A DNA stretch of 15,583 bases from an uncultured Collinsella sp. (GTDB taxonomy: Bacteria > Actinomycetota > Coriobacteriia > Coriobacteriales > Coriobacteriaceae): NCBI GenBank assembly GCA_900552875.1, contig USCS01000012.1:1-15583 (forward strand), written 5' to 3'. The notes under the pieces were generated by a model. That model did not search any database. It was not told the DNA's origin and saw only the letters and a program-made list of their open reading frames with translations. A program made the translations under genes and the position numbers. Position 1 is the first letter of the stretch. Each line of letters opens with the position of its first letter. Below are positions 9,222 through 15,583 of the stretch, piece after piece.

Positions 9222-9734
9222 ATGAGTTCCGACAATCGCACTCCCCGGCTTCATTCCTTCCGCATCGCATGTGCGATAGCCTCTGCGACCCTTTGCGCCA
9301 CCGCCATCGCACAAGTGGCGTTCTCCTTAAAGCCAGCAATCGAAGTGCTCGACAACCCTGTAATTGCAGACTCCCCCGCGTATCCAGCCCTTGCGATCTC
9401 GACATTGGTCCCTGCCGTCATCGGTATCGCTACGACCATCCTCAGCGCCGTTCTCGTGTGGACGATCAAGAGCGGAGACCCCTTCAAGAAAGGGTCTGCG
9501 ACATGCTTGAAGGTGCTCGGCATTCTCTTCGTTGTTCAAGCTGCCACCAGCCTCTACGCCGGCTCACTCAAAACCTCCGTTTCGATGTTTGGCGGCGAGG
9601 GGGCCGTCGGCGCCCAAGAGATCGCTTCATCATTCGATTGGACCTCTCTGGTTCTCGGCATCGTCCTGTTCATGCTTTCCCAGCTCTTCTTGTACGCCCG
9701 AGAGCTGTACCTCGACTCCGACGAGATTGCGTAA
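9222..9734 (+). CDS. DUF2975-type four-helix membrane protein
   Basis: A 170-residue integral membrane protein with four predicted helices at about 14-35, 57-82, 94-113 and 140-159. Between helices 2 and 3 it has the short polar stretch SGDPFKKGS, and it ends with a charged tail (ELYLDSDEIA). Length, helix pattern and the immediate downstream gene for a small XRE regulator fit the DUF2975 family, whose members are usually paired with a YozG-like helix-turn-helix protein. The molecular role of the family is not established; a membrane partner that controls the repressor is a reasonable guess. GGAGG 5 nt before the ATG supports the start. The gene reads away from the ABC unit. Confidence 0.82.
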   Translation: MSSDNRTPRLHSFRIACAIASATLCATAIAQVAFSLKPAIEVLDNPVIADSPAYPALAISTLVPAVIGIATTILSAVLVWTIKSGDPFKKGSATCLKVLGILFVVQAATSLYAGSLKTSVSMFGGEGAVGAQEIASSFDWTSLVLGIVLFMLSQLFLYARELYLDSDEIA

Positions 9735-9743
9735 GGAAACGCC

Positions 9744-9995
9744 ATGCCCGTAATTGTTCGCCTCGACAAGATCATGGCCGAGCGAAAGATTTCCTCGAAC
9801 GAACTTGCCGAAAGGATTGGAACCACGCCCGTGAACCTGTCCCGTATTAAAAAAGGGCATATTCGCGGCATTCGCTTCAACACACTCGAGCAGCTATGCC
9901 TCGCCCTTCGTTGCCAACCCGGAGACCTTCTCGAAGTCATGAGCGAAGAGGATGCCCGAAAGGAGTTCGGACTCGATTGGTCCGCCGAGGATTAG
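9744..9995 (+). CDS. Small XRE/Cro-type transcriptional regulator (YozG-like)
   Basis: An 83-residue protein that is essentially one helix-turn-helix domain: LDKIMAERKISSNELAERIG leads into the turn and recognition helix TTPVNLSRIKKG (27-38), followed by FNTLEQLCLALRCQPGDLLE, typical of the Cro/C1 fold used by YozG-like proteins. The start has AAGGA, overlapping the stop of the preceding gene, 6 nt upstream; the two genes are 9 nt apart and surely co-transcribed. Likely target: the TTTAACA/TGTTAAA dyad over their own promoter, and by extension the divergent ABC unit. The TAG stop is immediately followed in frame by the remnant of a tyrosine recombinase, so the region downstream is a junction created by deletion. 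Confidence 0.9.
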   Translation: MPVIVRLDKIMAERKISSNELAERIGTTPVNLSRIKKGHIRGIRFNTLEQLCLALRCQPGDLLEVMSEEDARKEFGLDWSAED

Positions 9996-10382
9996 AGGGC
10001 GGTCGTACTCGCCCTGCACACGGGGATGCGAATCGGCGAGGTCTGCGGCCTTCGGTGGTGCGATGTGGATTTCGAGACGGGCCTGATCTCGATCAGACAC
10101 TCGGTGGCGTACGCGAAGGGAATGGGTTCGTTCATCAAGGACACCATGGTGACGCTCAACGTCTACGCCGACATCGAGCCCATCTCCAAAATCCATAACA
10201 TGCTGCGCGCCACGCCGTGCCTTTGGCGCGGGCACCTCGGGCCGAGGGTCGATCCGGGTCCCATGTTCCAACAGAGGATCCAGGAGTCCATCGAGACGCT
10301 CCAGGCGTTCGGCTACGGCATCACCGAGCCGGACGACCGAAATATCGCCATACGCGACGTGAAGACGAACAGTTGGCTCTAG
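9996..10382 (+). pseudogene. Tyrosine recombinase (phage-type integrase) remnant
   Basis: Directly after the XRE stop the same frame reads RAVVLALHTGMRIGEVCGLR followed by WCDVDFETGLISI, which is the start of the catalytic domain of tyrosine recombinases, including the first catalytic Arg. After about 45 residues it jumps to VTLNVYADIEP, which matches the C-terminal region around the nucleophilic Tyr. The N-terminal arm-binding and core-binding domains and the middle of the catalytic domain, including the HxxR box, are missing. The rest, up to TAG at 10380-10382, is not recognisable. An ATG occurs at 10026, but no ribosome-binding site is seen and the product could not be active. This is the main evidence that the surrounding region was once mobile. 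Confidence 0.75.
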
Positions 10383-10778
10383 CTCACCGAGTACGCGGCA
10401 GTGCTGGGCCCATCCCAACTGAGGTCACGGTGGTCCGATAGGGGCGCCGCCCGCGGCATGCGCCGCGGAGCGGTATCCCCTACCGAAGGGCGGGGATGCC
10501 CTCCGCTTCCAGTTCGGAATCAGCCGTCGGAGGCGTTCGGCTGACTGCGGGAACGGCCTGTCCGCTCAATGTGTTCGGCTGAGATCGGAAATCAACCCAA
10601 CACGAGCCGGACACGCGCCAGACGGCTCTTCCCCGTACGGCCTTCCCCCTTACGCTCATGTTGCAGGCATGTAACGCCGCAGCGAGCGCGCCTTTTTTGC
10701 GCCAGGCAGGTACAATGATGAACACTGTACCGTAGCGGAGCGCCCCGCGCGCGCCGCAATCACGCGAAAGGGTTTCCC
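10383..10778. other. Intergenic stretch at the right island edge
   Basis: About 400 bases without a convincing gene. It contains GC-rich sequence with a short inverted repeat (CCGCGGC-ATGC-GCCGCGG near 10450-10480), the right direct repeat at 10534-10597, and then the upstream region of the ACT-domain gene. In the latter, GGTACA (10709-10714) and TGTACC (10726-10731) form a 6-bp dyad with 11 nt between, and TACAAT at 10711-10716 may be a -10 box, though no matching -35 was found. Confidence 0.4.
10534..10597 (+). repeat. Right direct repeat of the island (candidate attR)
   Basis: Second copy of the 64-bp repeat, same orientation as 3664-3727, two mismatches. Within this copy GTTCGGCTGA occurs twice (starting at 10535 and 10572), a small internal direct repeat that could be paired recombinase sites. 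The integrase remnant ends about 150 nt to the left. Confidence 0.6.
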
Positions 10779-11066
10779 ATGGCCGAGATCTCGTCCTCCC
10801 GTATCGTCATCACCGTCCTTGGCAAGAACCGCCCCGGTATCGTCGCCGGCGTCACCCGTGTTCTAGGCGAGGCCAACGTCGACATCCGCGACATCACGCA
10901 GTCCATTATCGAGGACATCTTCACCATGACCATGCTGGCCGACACCGCCGAGTCCAAGCTCGACTTCGCCGAGCTGCAGAAGGCGCTGGCCGAGGCCGGC
11001 GAGCTTTCGGGCGTCAACGTGTCCATCCAGCGCGAGGACGTCTTTAACTTTATGTACCGCCTGTAG
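10779..11066 (+). CDS. ACT domain-containing protein (UPF0237 type)
   Basis: A 95-residue protein consisting of one ACT domain (about residues 7-88), a small ligand-binding fold that often senses amino acids. The first strand and helix read IVITVLGKNRPGIVAGVTRV, then EANVDIRDITQSIIEDIFTM, close to the UPF0237 / GcvR-like group. There is no catalytic domain, so it is probably a regulator or a subunit. AAAGGG 6 nt before ATG supports the start. In many Firmicutes this family is next to a UPF0210 (PFL family) gene; here the next gene is citrate synthase, 77 nt away on the same strand. Whether the two share a transcript or function is unknown. Confidence 0.88.
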   Translation: MAEISSSRIVITVLGKNRPGIVAGVTRVLGEANVDIRDITQSIIEDIFTMTMLADTAESKLDFAELQKALAEAGELSGVNVSIQREDVFNFMYRL

Positions 11067-11143
11067 CGAACAAGCCGCTCGGGGCAGCTTGACGTCATAT
11101 CGTCCAAGCGCGCGGCCCCAAAGCGGACCGGAGAGGAGCGCGC

Positions 11144-12562
11144 ATGGCCTACGACGCCAAGAAAATCTACTACCGCTTCGACGATCACCTGAGCCGCCTG
11201 GTTCTGGATTACGAGGCGAGCCGTCAGATTTCGCCCGAAAGCGAAAACCTCTACCACGGCCTGCCGACCGCCCCATACGACGAGGACCTGTTCGTAGAGC
11301 ACAACGTCAAGCGCGGCCTGCGCAATGCCGACGGCTCGGGCGTGGTCGCGGGCCTTACCCGCATCTCGGATGTGCATGGCTACAACAAGGTCGACGGCAA
11401 AGTCGTGCCCGATCAGGGCAAACTCACGCTTCGTGGCTACAGCATCGAGGACCTGGTCAACAACGCCCAGGCCGAGGATCGCTATGGCTACGAAGAGGTC
11501 GCCTACCTGCTCATCACGGGCTCGCTGCCCAACAAGGAAGAGCTCGACGGCTTTTGCGAGCGCCTAGGTGCCTTTAGACAACTGAGCGACGAGTACGTCA
11601 AAGAGTTTCCCATGACCACGGTGTCGTCGAGCATCATGAATGTGCTTCAGCGCGCCGTGCTGCTGCTCTACGCCTTCGATGCCGAACCAGACGTGATCAC
11701 GCCCGAGCACGAAATCGACGTCGCCATTTCCATGCTCGCACGTCTCCCGCGCATCGCCGCCTTCGCACACATGGCCTCGGTCGCCAAGCTTCGCGGCTCC
11801 GAGGTTCACGTGCCGCACCCCACGCCCGGCCTCTCCACCGCCGAGACCATCCTACAGGTCCTGCGCGGCGGCATGGCGTTCACCCGCGATGAGGCGATGC
11901 TGCTCGACGTGATGCTTATGCTGCATGCCGAGCACGGCGGCGGCAACAACTCCACCTTCGCTTGCCGCGTGCTGTCGTCTTCGGCCACCGACCCGTATTC
12001 CGCCTACGCCGCGGCTATCGGCTCGCTCAAGGGCCCGCGCCACGGCGGCGCCAATGCCAAGGTCGTGTCTATGCACGAGGACATCCGCGCGCATGTCTCC
12101 AACTGGGGGGACGAGGACGAGGTCGCGGCCTACCTGGGCAAGATCCTCGACAAGCAGGCCTTCGACGGCACGGTCCTCATCTACGGCATGGGCCACGCCG
12201 TCTATACGCTCAGCGACCCGCGCGCCGAGGTCTGCCGCCGTTACGCGCGCTCACTGGCAGCCAAGAAGGACTTGGGCGAAGAGTTCGCGCTCATCGAGCG
12301 TATCGAGCGCCTGGCACCCCAGGTCATGCGCGACCACGGCATGACCAAGCCCATCTGCGCCAACATCGACCTGTACACGGGCTTTATCTACAAGATGCTC
12401 GGCGTGCCCGAGACGCTCTTTACGCCGCTATTCGCCGTCGCCCGCATGGCCGGCTGGTCTGCGCACCGCATGGAAGAGCTCTTCTGCGCGCACCGTATTA
12501 TTCGCCCGGCCTATCGTCCGGTGATCGAGCCGCTGGAGTACAAGCCGCTCGCTGACCGCTAG
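11144..12562 (+). CDS. gltA: Citrate synthase
   Basis: A 472-residue enzyme that condenses acetyl-CoA with oxaloacetate to citrate and CoA. The catalytic residues are all visible: His300 in GPRHGGAN, His351 in GMGHAVYTLSDPRA and Asp409 in NIDLYTGFIYKMLG; HAEHGGGNNSTF at 261-272 is a further family block, and ARMAGWSAHRMEE near the C-terminus contributes the phosphate- and CoA-binding Arg region. The N-terminus is longer than in the shortest bacterial forms. GAGAGGAG just upstream fixes the start. A terminator follows. In anaerobes of this kind citrate synthase more likely feeds 2-oxoglutarate and glutamate synthesis than a full TCA cycle (inference). A methylcitrate synthase side activity cannot be excluded; the symbol follows the general family name. 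Confidence 0.95.
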   Translation: MAYDAKKIYYRFDDHLSRLVLDYEASRQISPESENLYHGLPTAPYDEDLFVEHNVKRGLRNADGSGVVAGLTRISDVHGYNKVDGKVVPDQGKLTLRGYSIEDLVNNAQAEDRYGYEEVAYLLITGSLPNKEELDGFCERLGAFRQLSDEYVKEFPMTTVSSSIMNVLQRAVLLLYAFDAEPDVITPEHEIDVAISMLARLPRIAAFAHMASVAKLRGSEVHVPHPTPGLSTAETILQVLRGGMAFTRDEAMLLDVMLMLHAEHGGGNNSTFACRVLSSSATDPYSAYAAAIGSLKGPRHGGANAKVVSMHEDIRAHVSNWGDEDEVAAYLGKILDKQAFDGTVLIYGMGHAVYTLSDPRAEVCRRYARSLAAKKDLGEEFALIERIERLAPQVMRDHGMTKPICANIDLYTGFIYKMLGVPETLFTPLFAVARMAGWSAHRMEELFCAHRIIRPAYRPVIEPLEYKPLADR

Positions 12563-12588
12563 GACGCGGACCGTTATAGAACTCGAGC

Positions 12589-12623
12589 GTGGCCAGGGAC
12601 CCAAGCCCTTGGCCACACTTTTT
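12589..12623 (+). terminator. Rho-independent terminator after citrate synthase
   Basis: GTGGCCAGGG pairs with CCCTTGGCCAC (one bulged T) around a 7-nt loop, and TTTTT follows at 12619-12623. It lies 26 nt past the citrate synthase stop codon and before the next gene. Confidence 0.88.
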
Positions 12624-12648
12624 ATGCCAGTAGAAAGGGCTGCATCAA

Positions 12649-13491
12649 ATGATTGTGTTTTCCGATATGGATGGGACGCTGCTGACGAGCGATAAGCAGA
12701 TGAGCGACGCCACTTGGGCAATGCTCGACGAGCTCGCACGTCGTGGCATCGAGTTTGTTCCCTGCACGGGGCGCCCGCTGTCGGGCATCTTTGAGCCCAT
12801 TCTCGCCCATCACGCCGTGCACTACGCGGTCTGCGCCAACGGCGCCAGCGTCTGGCGGCTCGACGAAGATACGCCCACCGACACCTCACGTGCTACGCGC
12901 ATTTTGAGCCGACCGCTCGATTGCGGCATTGCCCACCGCATCCATCGCATTGCCGCCGGCCACGATGTGACCTTCGATATCTTCGCGGATGGACAGTGCT
13001 TCCTCCCCCGCTCGCTATACGGGCGCCTGGATGAGTTCTGCGGCGGTGACCCCCACATCGCGGCTTCACTCAAGCGCACACGAACGCCGATCGACATGGA
13101 TATCGACAGCAAGATCGACGAAGTCGAGACGCTCGAACGTATCGCCATGTACTGGCACAACCCGGCCGATCGCGACGCCATCGCGACGGCGCTCGACACG
13201 CTCGGAGGCATTGAGGTCACGCGTTCGTACGCCATGAATATCGAGGTCATGGGCGAGGGCGCCACCAAGGGGACGGCCCTCACGTGGCTATGCGAATACC
13301 TGGGCAAGCGTCTCGCCGACGCCTGGGCGTTCGGCGACAACATCAACGACATCCCCATGCTGCAGGCAGCGGGCCACGGCATGGCCATGATCAACGCCGA
13401 GTCCGAAGACCGCGAGGCCGCCGACGCCATCACCGAATACGACAACGACCACGACGGCGTCGCCCGCACCATCATGGCCGCCCTTGCCTAG
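12649..13491 (+). CDS. HAD-superfamily hydrolase, Cof type
   Basis: A 280-residue phosphatase of the Cof/YidA-like group. The four HAD motifs are present: DMDGTLL (nucleophile Asp6, acid/base Asp8), CTGR (Thr40), Lys207 in GATKGTAL, and GDNINDIPML (Asp230, Asp234 for Mg2+). Between motifs II and III lies the alpha/beta cap typical of class IIB enzymes, which selects substrates, commonly sugar phosphates or nucleotide cofactors; the specific substrate cannot be told from sequence. GAAAGGG 9 nt upstream supports ATG at 12649. The stop TAG is immediately followed by TCATTGG, the beginning of the repeat region. The next gene, convergent, is a second Cof-type HAD protein with a quite different sequence, so this is not a recent tandem duplicate. 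Confidence 0.92.
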   Translation: MIVFSDMDGTLLTSDKQMSDATWAMLDELARRGIEFVPCTGRPLSGIFEPILAHHAVHYAVCANGASVWRLDEDTPTDTSRATRILSRPLDCGIAHRIHRIAAGHDVTFDIFADGQCFLPRSLYGRLDEFCGGDPHIAASLKRTRTPIDMDIDSKIDEVETLERIAMYWHNPADRDAIATALDTLGGIEVTRSYAMNIEVMGEGATKGTALTWLCEYLGKRLADAWAFGDNINDIPMLQAAGHGMAMINAESEDREAADAITEYDNDHDGVARTIMAALA

Positions 13492-13600
13492 TCATTGGTC
13501 AGTCATTGGGGACGTTCTTAAACGACTAGTCGTTGGGGACACTCTTCGCAAAAAGCTGCAAGGACTGTCCCCCACTGTCGGCAGAAAAGGAACGTCCCCA
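13492..13600. repeat. Nested GGGGAC inverted repeats between convergent HAD genes
   Basis: A compact repeat cluster fills the space between the convergent genes. Outer arms GGGGACGTTC (13508-13517) and GAACGTCCCC (13590-13599) enclose inner arms GGGGACA (13535-13541) and TGTCCCC (13566-13572). The left 46 bases (13501-13546) recur inverted at 14567-14612 with 42 of 46 matching. The unit AGTCATTGG is also duplicated at the left edge (13490 and 13501). A non-autonomous, REP- or MITE-like mobile repeat is the best guess. The structure may also limit readthrough between the convergent genes. Confidence 0.6.
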
Positions 13601-13609
13601 TCTGCCGGA

Positions 13610-14404
13610 TTAGGAGAGACTCTCCAGCACGCGACGGAGCTCCTGCTGGACGGCGTGGTCGCGGTTACAACCCACCACGCGATCGGCCACCGCTTTAAGC
13701 GCGGGGCGCGCGTTTTCCATCGCGCAGCCCGTGCCGACAAAGCGAATGATCTCGTAGTCGTTCATCGAGTCGCCAAACGCCATGACCTCGTCGCGACCAA
13801 TGCCGTAATGCTCCGCGAGCTGCGCGATACCCGAGGCCTTCGACACACCAGGCTGCATGGCATCGATCCACGCGTTGCCCGAAGGTGCAAAAGTAAAGAG
13901 CTGACCAAGTTCGCGCTGTAGCACGTACGCGCTGTCCATAACCGCACTGTCGTCGCAAAAGATACTCGCTTTGATGATATTTACGCTGGGATCGGGCAGC
14001 TCCCAAATGCGCTCGGCATTGGGAAGGTCCTTATCGACCTCACGCACGAACTTGCACTCGTCATCGAGCAGGAAGGACTTGGTTCGATCAAATAGCGCAA
14101 GATGCAGATTGGGAAACGTCCTGACGGCTTGGGCGAGCCTTCGAATCGCTAGGTGGGAATACACCTCACGGTCTACCATCTTACCGTCGGCGTAGACCTG
14201 GGCGCCGTTAGCGGCGACAAAGTCCATCTTGTCGCGAACGGGCGCAAAGAACTCGCACAGGCGATCGTAGCGACGACCTGACGATGCGGCGAAATGCACG
14301 CCATGCTCGTGTAGCGCCAGAATCAGTTCGTAGGTCTCGGGAGGCACCTGGCCGTTTTCGTCAAGCAGTGTGCCGTCCATATCGGATGCAATCAGTTTAA
14401 ACAT
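13610..14404 (-). CDS. HAD-superfamily hydrolase, Cof type
   Basis: A 264-residue Cof-type phosphatase. Motifs: DMDGTLLDENG (Asp8, Asp10), SSGR (motif II Ser41/Ser42), Lys189 in GVSKASGI, and FGDSMNDYEII (Asp212, Asp216). The cap domain between about 80 and 185 should set substrate choice, which is unknown. The ATG at 14404 has AAGGGAG 7 nt upstream, but that sequence is the 3' arm of a long hairpin (14410-14471), so ribosome access may be regulated. The gene is 206 nt downstream of the adenine deaminase gene on the same strand and is bracketed by inverted copies of a 46-bp repeat. Confidence 0.92.
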   Translation of the reverse strand: MFKLIASDMDGTLLDENGQVPPETYELILALHEHGVHFAASSGRRYDRLCEFFAPVRDKMDFVAANGAQVYADGKMVDREVYSHLAIRRLAQAVRTFPNLHLALFDRTKSFLLDDECKFVREVDKDLPNAERIWELPDPSVNIIKASIFCDDSAVMDSAYVLQRELGQLFTFAPSGNAWIDAMQPGVSKASGIAQLAEHYGIGRDEVMAFGDSMNDYEIIRFVGTGCAMENARPALKAVADRVVGCNRDHAVQQELRRVLESLS

Positions 14405-14409
14405 GGAAA

Positions 14410-14471
14410 AGCTCCCTTCGGGCTTGTTGGAATCGAACGTGTATCCGATTCCAACGTACCCAAAGGGAGCT
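14410..14471 (-). promoter_or_regulatory. Long leader hairpin that contains the HAD gene's ribosome-binding site
   Basis: Outer arms of 9 bp (AGCTCCCTT and AAGGGAGCT) and inner arms of 10 bp (GTTGGAATCG at 14426-14435, CGATTCCAAC at 14446-14455) form one imperfect hairpin, with a GGG/CCC pair between them and a 10-nt loop. On the minus strand the 3' arm is AAGGGAG, exactly the Shine-Dalgarno sequence of the HAD gene, and TTTT follows. It could block translation, or end readthrough from the upstream gene. Confidence 0.55.
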
Positions 14472-14502
14472 CAAATAAGACTCCGCGGGCGTAAACGTTA
14501 CA

Positions 14503-14539
14503 AGGACCTGGCAAATAGCTCACACATGCCAGAGGTCCT
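14503..14539. promoter_or_regulatory. Second hairpin in the leader between ade and the HAD gene
   Basis: AGGACCTGGCA (14503-14513) pairs with TGCCAG (14527-14532) and GTCCT (14535-14539), leaving a 2-nt bulge and a 13-nt loop. With the hairpin at 14410-14471 it makes a two-stem leader, but no terminator-type T-run follows it. Confidence 0.35.
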
Positions 14540-14566
14540 ACGGTCGCGGCGTCAGGCAGCCCGCCA

Positions 14567-14613
14567 AAGAGCGTCCCCGATGACTAGTCGTTTAAGAACG
14601 TCCCCGATGACTA
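14567..14613 (-). repeat. Inverted copy of the 46-bp GGGGACGTTC repeat, overlapping the ade stop
   Basis: Read on the minus strand this matches 13501-13546 at 42 of 46 positions, including GGGGACGTTCTTAAACGACT. The TAG stop of the adenine deaminase gene (14613-14611) is part of the repeat's TAGTCAT edge. Confidence 0.6.
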
Positions 14614-15583
14614 GTCGGCGTAGGTGAAGGTTGTGACGTCGAACATGCCCTCGGGGCGGATGCGGAGCGTCGGGATGACCGGCAGGGGCAGGAAGATGAT
14701 GCCCATGATGGGGTCGAGCGGCGGCTCAATACCCATGGCGCGCGCCTTGACCATAAAGTCGTCGTGCTGCGCGGCAATGTCCTCGGCCGTGCCTTCGCTC
14801 ATAAGGCCACCGAGCGCCAGCGGAATGCGCGCCACGACCTCGCCGTTGCGCACCAGCACGTGGCCGCCCTGGCCCACGGCCTCAACGGCAGCCATCATAT
14901 CCGCCGCATTGTCGCCCACCACGCACACGTTGTGCGAGTCGTGGCCGATCGTGGAGGCAATGGCACCGCCCGTGATGGTGAAGCCGCGCACCCAGCCGCG
15001 ACCGATATGCTTGCCGACGAGCCCCATGCCGGCGGGACCGTCGCCGTCGACGCCCTCGGCCTGCAGCGACACGCCGCGGCCATGGCGCTCGATAAGCATA
15101 ATGCGACGCAAGTCCTCGTCAGTCTCGGGACGAACCATGCCCGTGATAGCCATGCCAGGGATCACATCAATAACCGCCTCGCCCGGCTTAAAGGCATAAT
15201 CGAACACGTCAAGCGAAAGCTTCGGCAGCTTAACGGAAGCACGCAGCTCATCGGCAAGCGCTGCGACCTCAGCGGTCTCGGGCGCAACCTCGCCCACAAA
15301 GGCGCCGTCCTGTGCCACGAGCGCACCGGCGGCATACACGCGATGCGGGGCCGTGGCAAAGGTCAGGTCATCGAGCACCAGCAGGTCGGCGCGCTTGCCC
15401 GGAGCGATCGCGCCGCGGAGCTCATGCGGGTCACGACAGCCGTGGTCCAGGCCAAAGGCCTCGGCCGTGGAAAGAGACGCCATGGAGATGGCGACCACGG
15501 GGTCGATGCCGGCCTCGATGGCCACGCGGCAGGCGTTGTCGATCATGCCGGTCGAAAGCGCGTCGGAAGGGGCGCGGTCGTCG
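14611..15583 (-). CDS. ade: Adenine deaminase (N-terminal part outside window)
   Basis: Adenine deaminase hydrolyses adenine to hypoxanthine and ammonia in purine salvage. The window holds the last 323 residues of a protein that is usually about 560-600 long; the frame is open to the right edge. The first visible residues, DDRAPSDALSTGMIDN, are the metal-site Asp region of the amidohydrolase barrel. The strand that returns to the small beta domain (GKRADLLVLDDL) follows, then the C-terminal domain specific to adenine deaminases with SVKLPKL, TIGHDSHNVCVVGDN and GGHVLVRNGEVVARIPLALG. It ends TFTYAD-TAG, with the stop codon inside a repeat. The metal-binding His residues of the N-terminal part cannot be checked here. 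Confidence 0.93.
   Translation of the reverse strand, partial: DDRAPSDALSTGMIDNACRVAIEAGIDPVVAISMASLSTAEAFGLDHGCRDPHELRGAIAPGKRADLLVLDDLTFATAPHRVYAAGALVAQDGAFVGEVAPETAEVAALADELRASVKLPKLSLDVFDYAFKPGEAVIDVIPGMAITGMVRPETDEDLRRIMLIERHGRGVSLQAEGVDGDGPAGMGLVGKHIGRGWVRGFTITGGAIASTIGHDSHNVCVVGDNAADMMAAVEAVGQGGHVLVRNGEVVARIPLALGGLMSEGTAEDIAAQHDDFMVKARAMGIEPPLDPIMGIIFLPLPVIPTLRIRPEGMFDVTTFTYAD

Larger units (their letters stand above)
3664..10597. mobile_element. Putative degenerate genomic island bounded by 64-bp direct repeats
   Basis: The span between the two direct repeats holds accessory genes only: the ABC permease/ATPase set, an exported small protein, DUF2975 and XRE genes, and a broken tyrosine recombinase next to the right repeat. 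The genes on either side (secA, rpmE; ACT protein, citrate synthase) are core-type. The peptide gene and the divergent regulatory region are visibly more A+T-rich than the flanks. Boundaries, accessory content and an integrase remnant together suggest insertion followed by decay of mobility. Insertion by that recombinase at these repeats is inference. Confidence 0.45.

Noticed and set aside
13565..13612. CGGCAGA / TCTGCCG hairpin as a terminator for the minus-strand HAD gene
   Set aside because: The stem is only 7 bp with a 15-nt loop and no T-run follows on the minus strand; it is better explained as part of the repeat cluster.

Overview
The window looks like a chromosomal stretch from a GC-rich Gram-positive anaerobe of the Coriobacteriia, most likely Collinsella or a close relative. 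That is a judgement from GC-rich codon use, the type of housekeeping genes and short dispersed GGGGACGTTC / GGGACAGGTT intergenic repeats; no rRNA or other taxonomic marker is present.

Layout. Positions 1-2704 (minus) hold the first 901 residues of secA; its 3' end is outside the window. rpmE (ribosomal protein L31 with a long Ala/Lys/Glu tail) follows at 3014-3439 (minus), with its own terminator and a candidate promoter. Positions 3664-10597 form an apparent genomic island of about 6.9 kb bounded by a 64-bp direct repeat (62/64 identical). To the right of the island are an ACT-domain protein and citrate synthase (plus strand), then two Cof-type HAD hydrolases (one plus, one minus). The C-terminal half of an adenine deaminase (minus) runs off the right edge.

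The island is the unusual part. On the minus strand it carries a unit of four genes: a 740-residue permease made of two related halves, a separate ABC ATPase, a 604-residue permease-ATPase fusion, and last a 114-residue exported Tyr-rich protein, followed by a strong terminator. All three permease halves share a motif NGxGxxxYP[IV], so they appear to be copies of one ancestral half-transporter. Divergent from this unit are a four-helix DUF2975-type membrane protein and a small XRE-type repressor. A perfect dyad (TTTAACA-N5-TGTTAAA) sits on the predicted -10 box of that pair, as expected for self-regulation. A decayed tyrosine recombinase lies just inside the right direct repeat. Together these suggest a regulated ABC export, immunity or sensing system with its own secreted peptide. 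The layout recalls lactococcin-972-type bacteriocin loci, but that link is weak and unproven.

Outside the island, the second HAD gene is flanked by inverted copies of a 46-bp repeat. The TAG stop codons of the adenine deaminase and the first HAD gene fall within or at the edge of these repeats. The second HAD gene also has its Shine-Dalgarno sequence buried in a long hairpin. No rRNA, tRNA, CRISPR array or intact transposase was seen.
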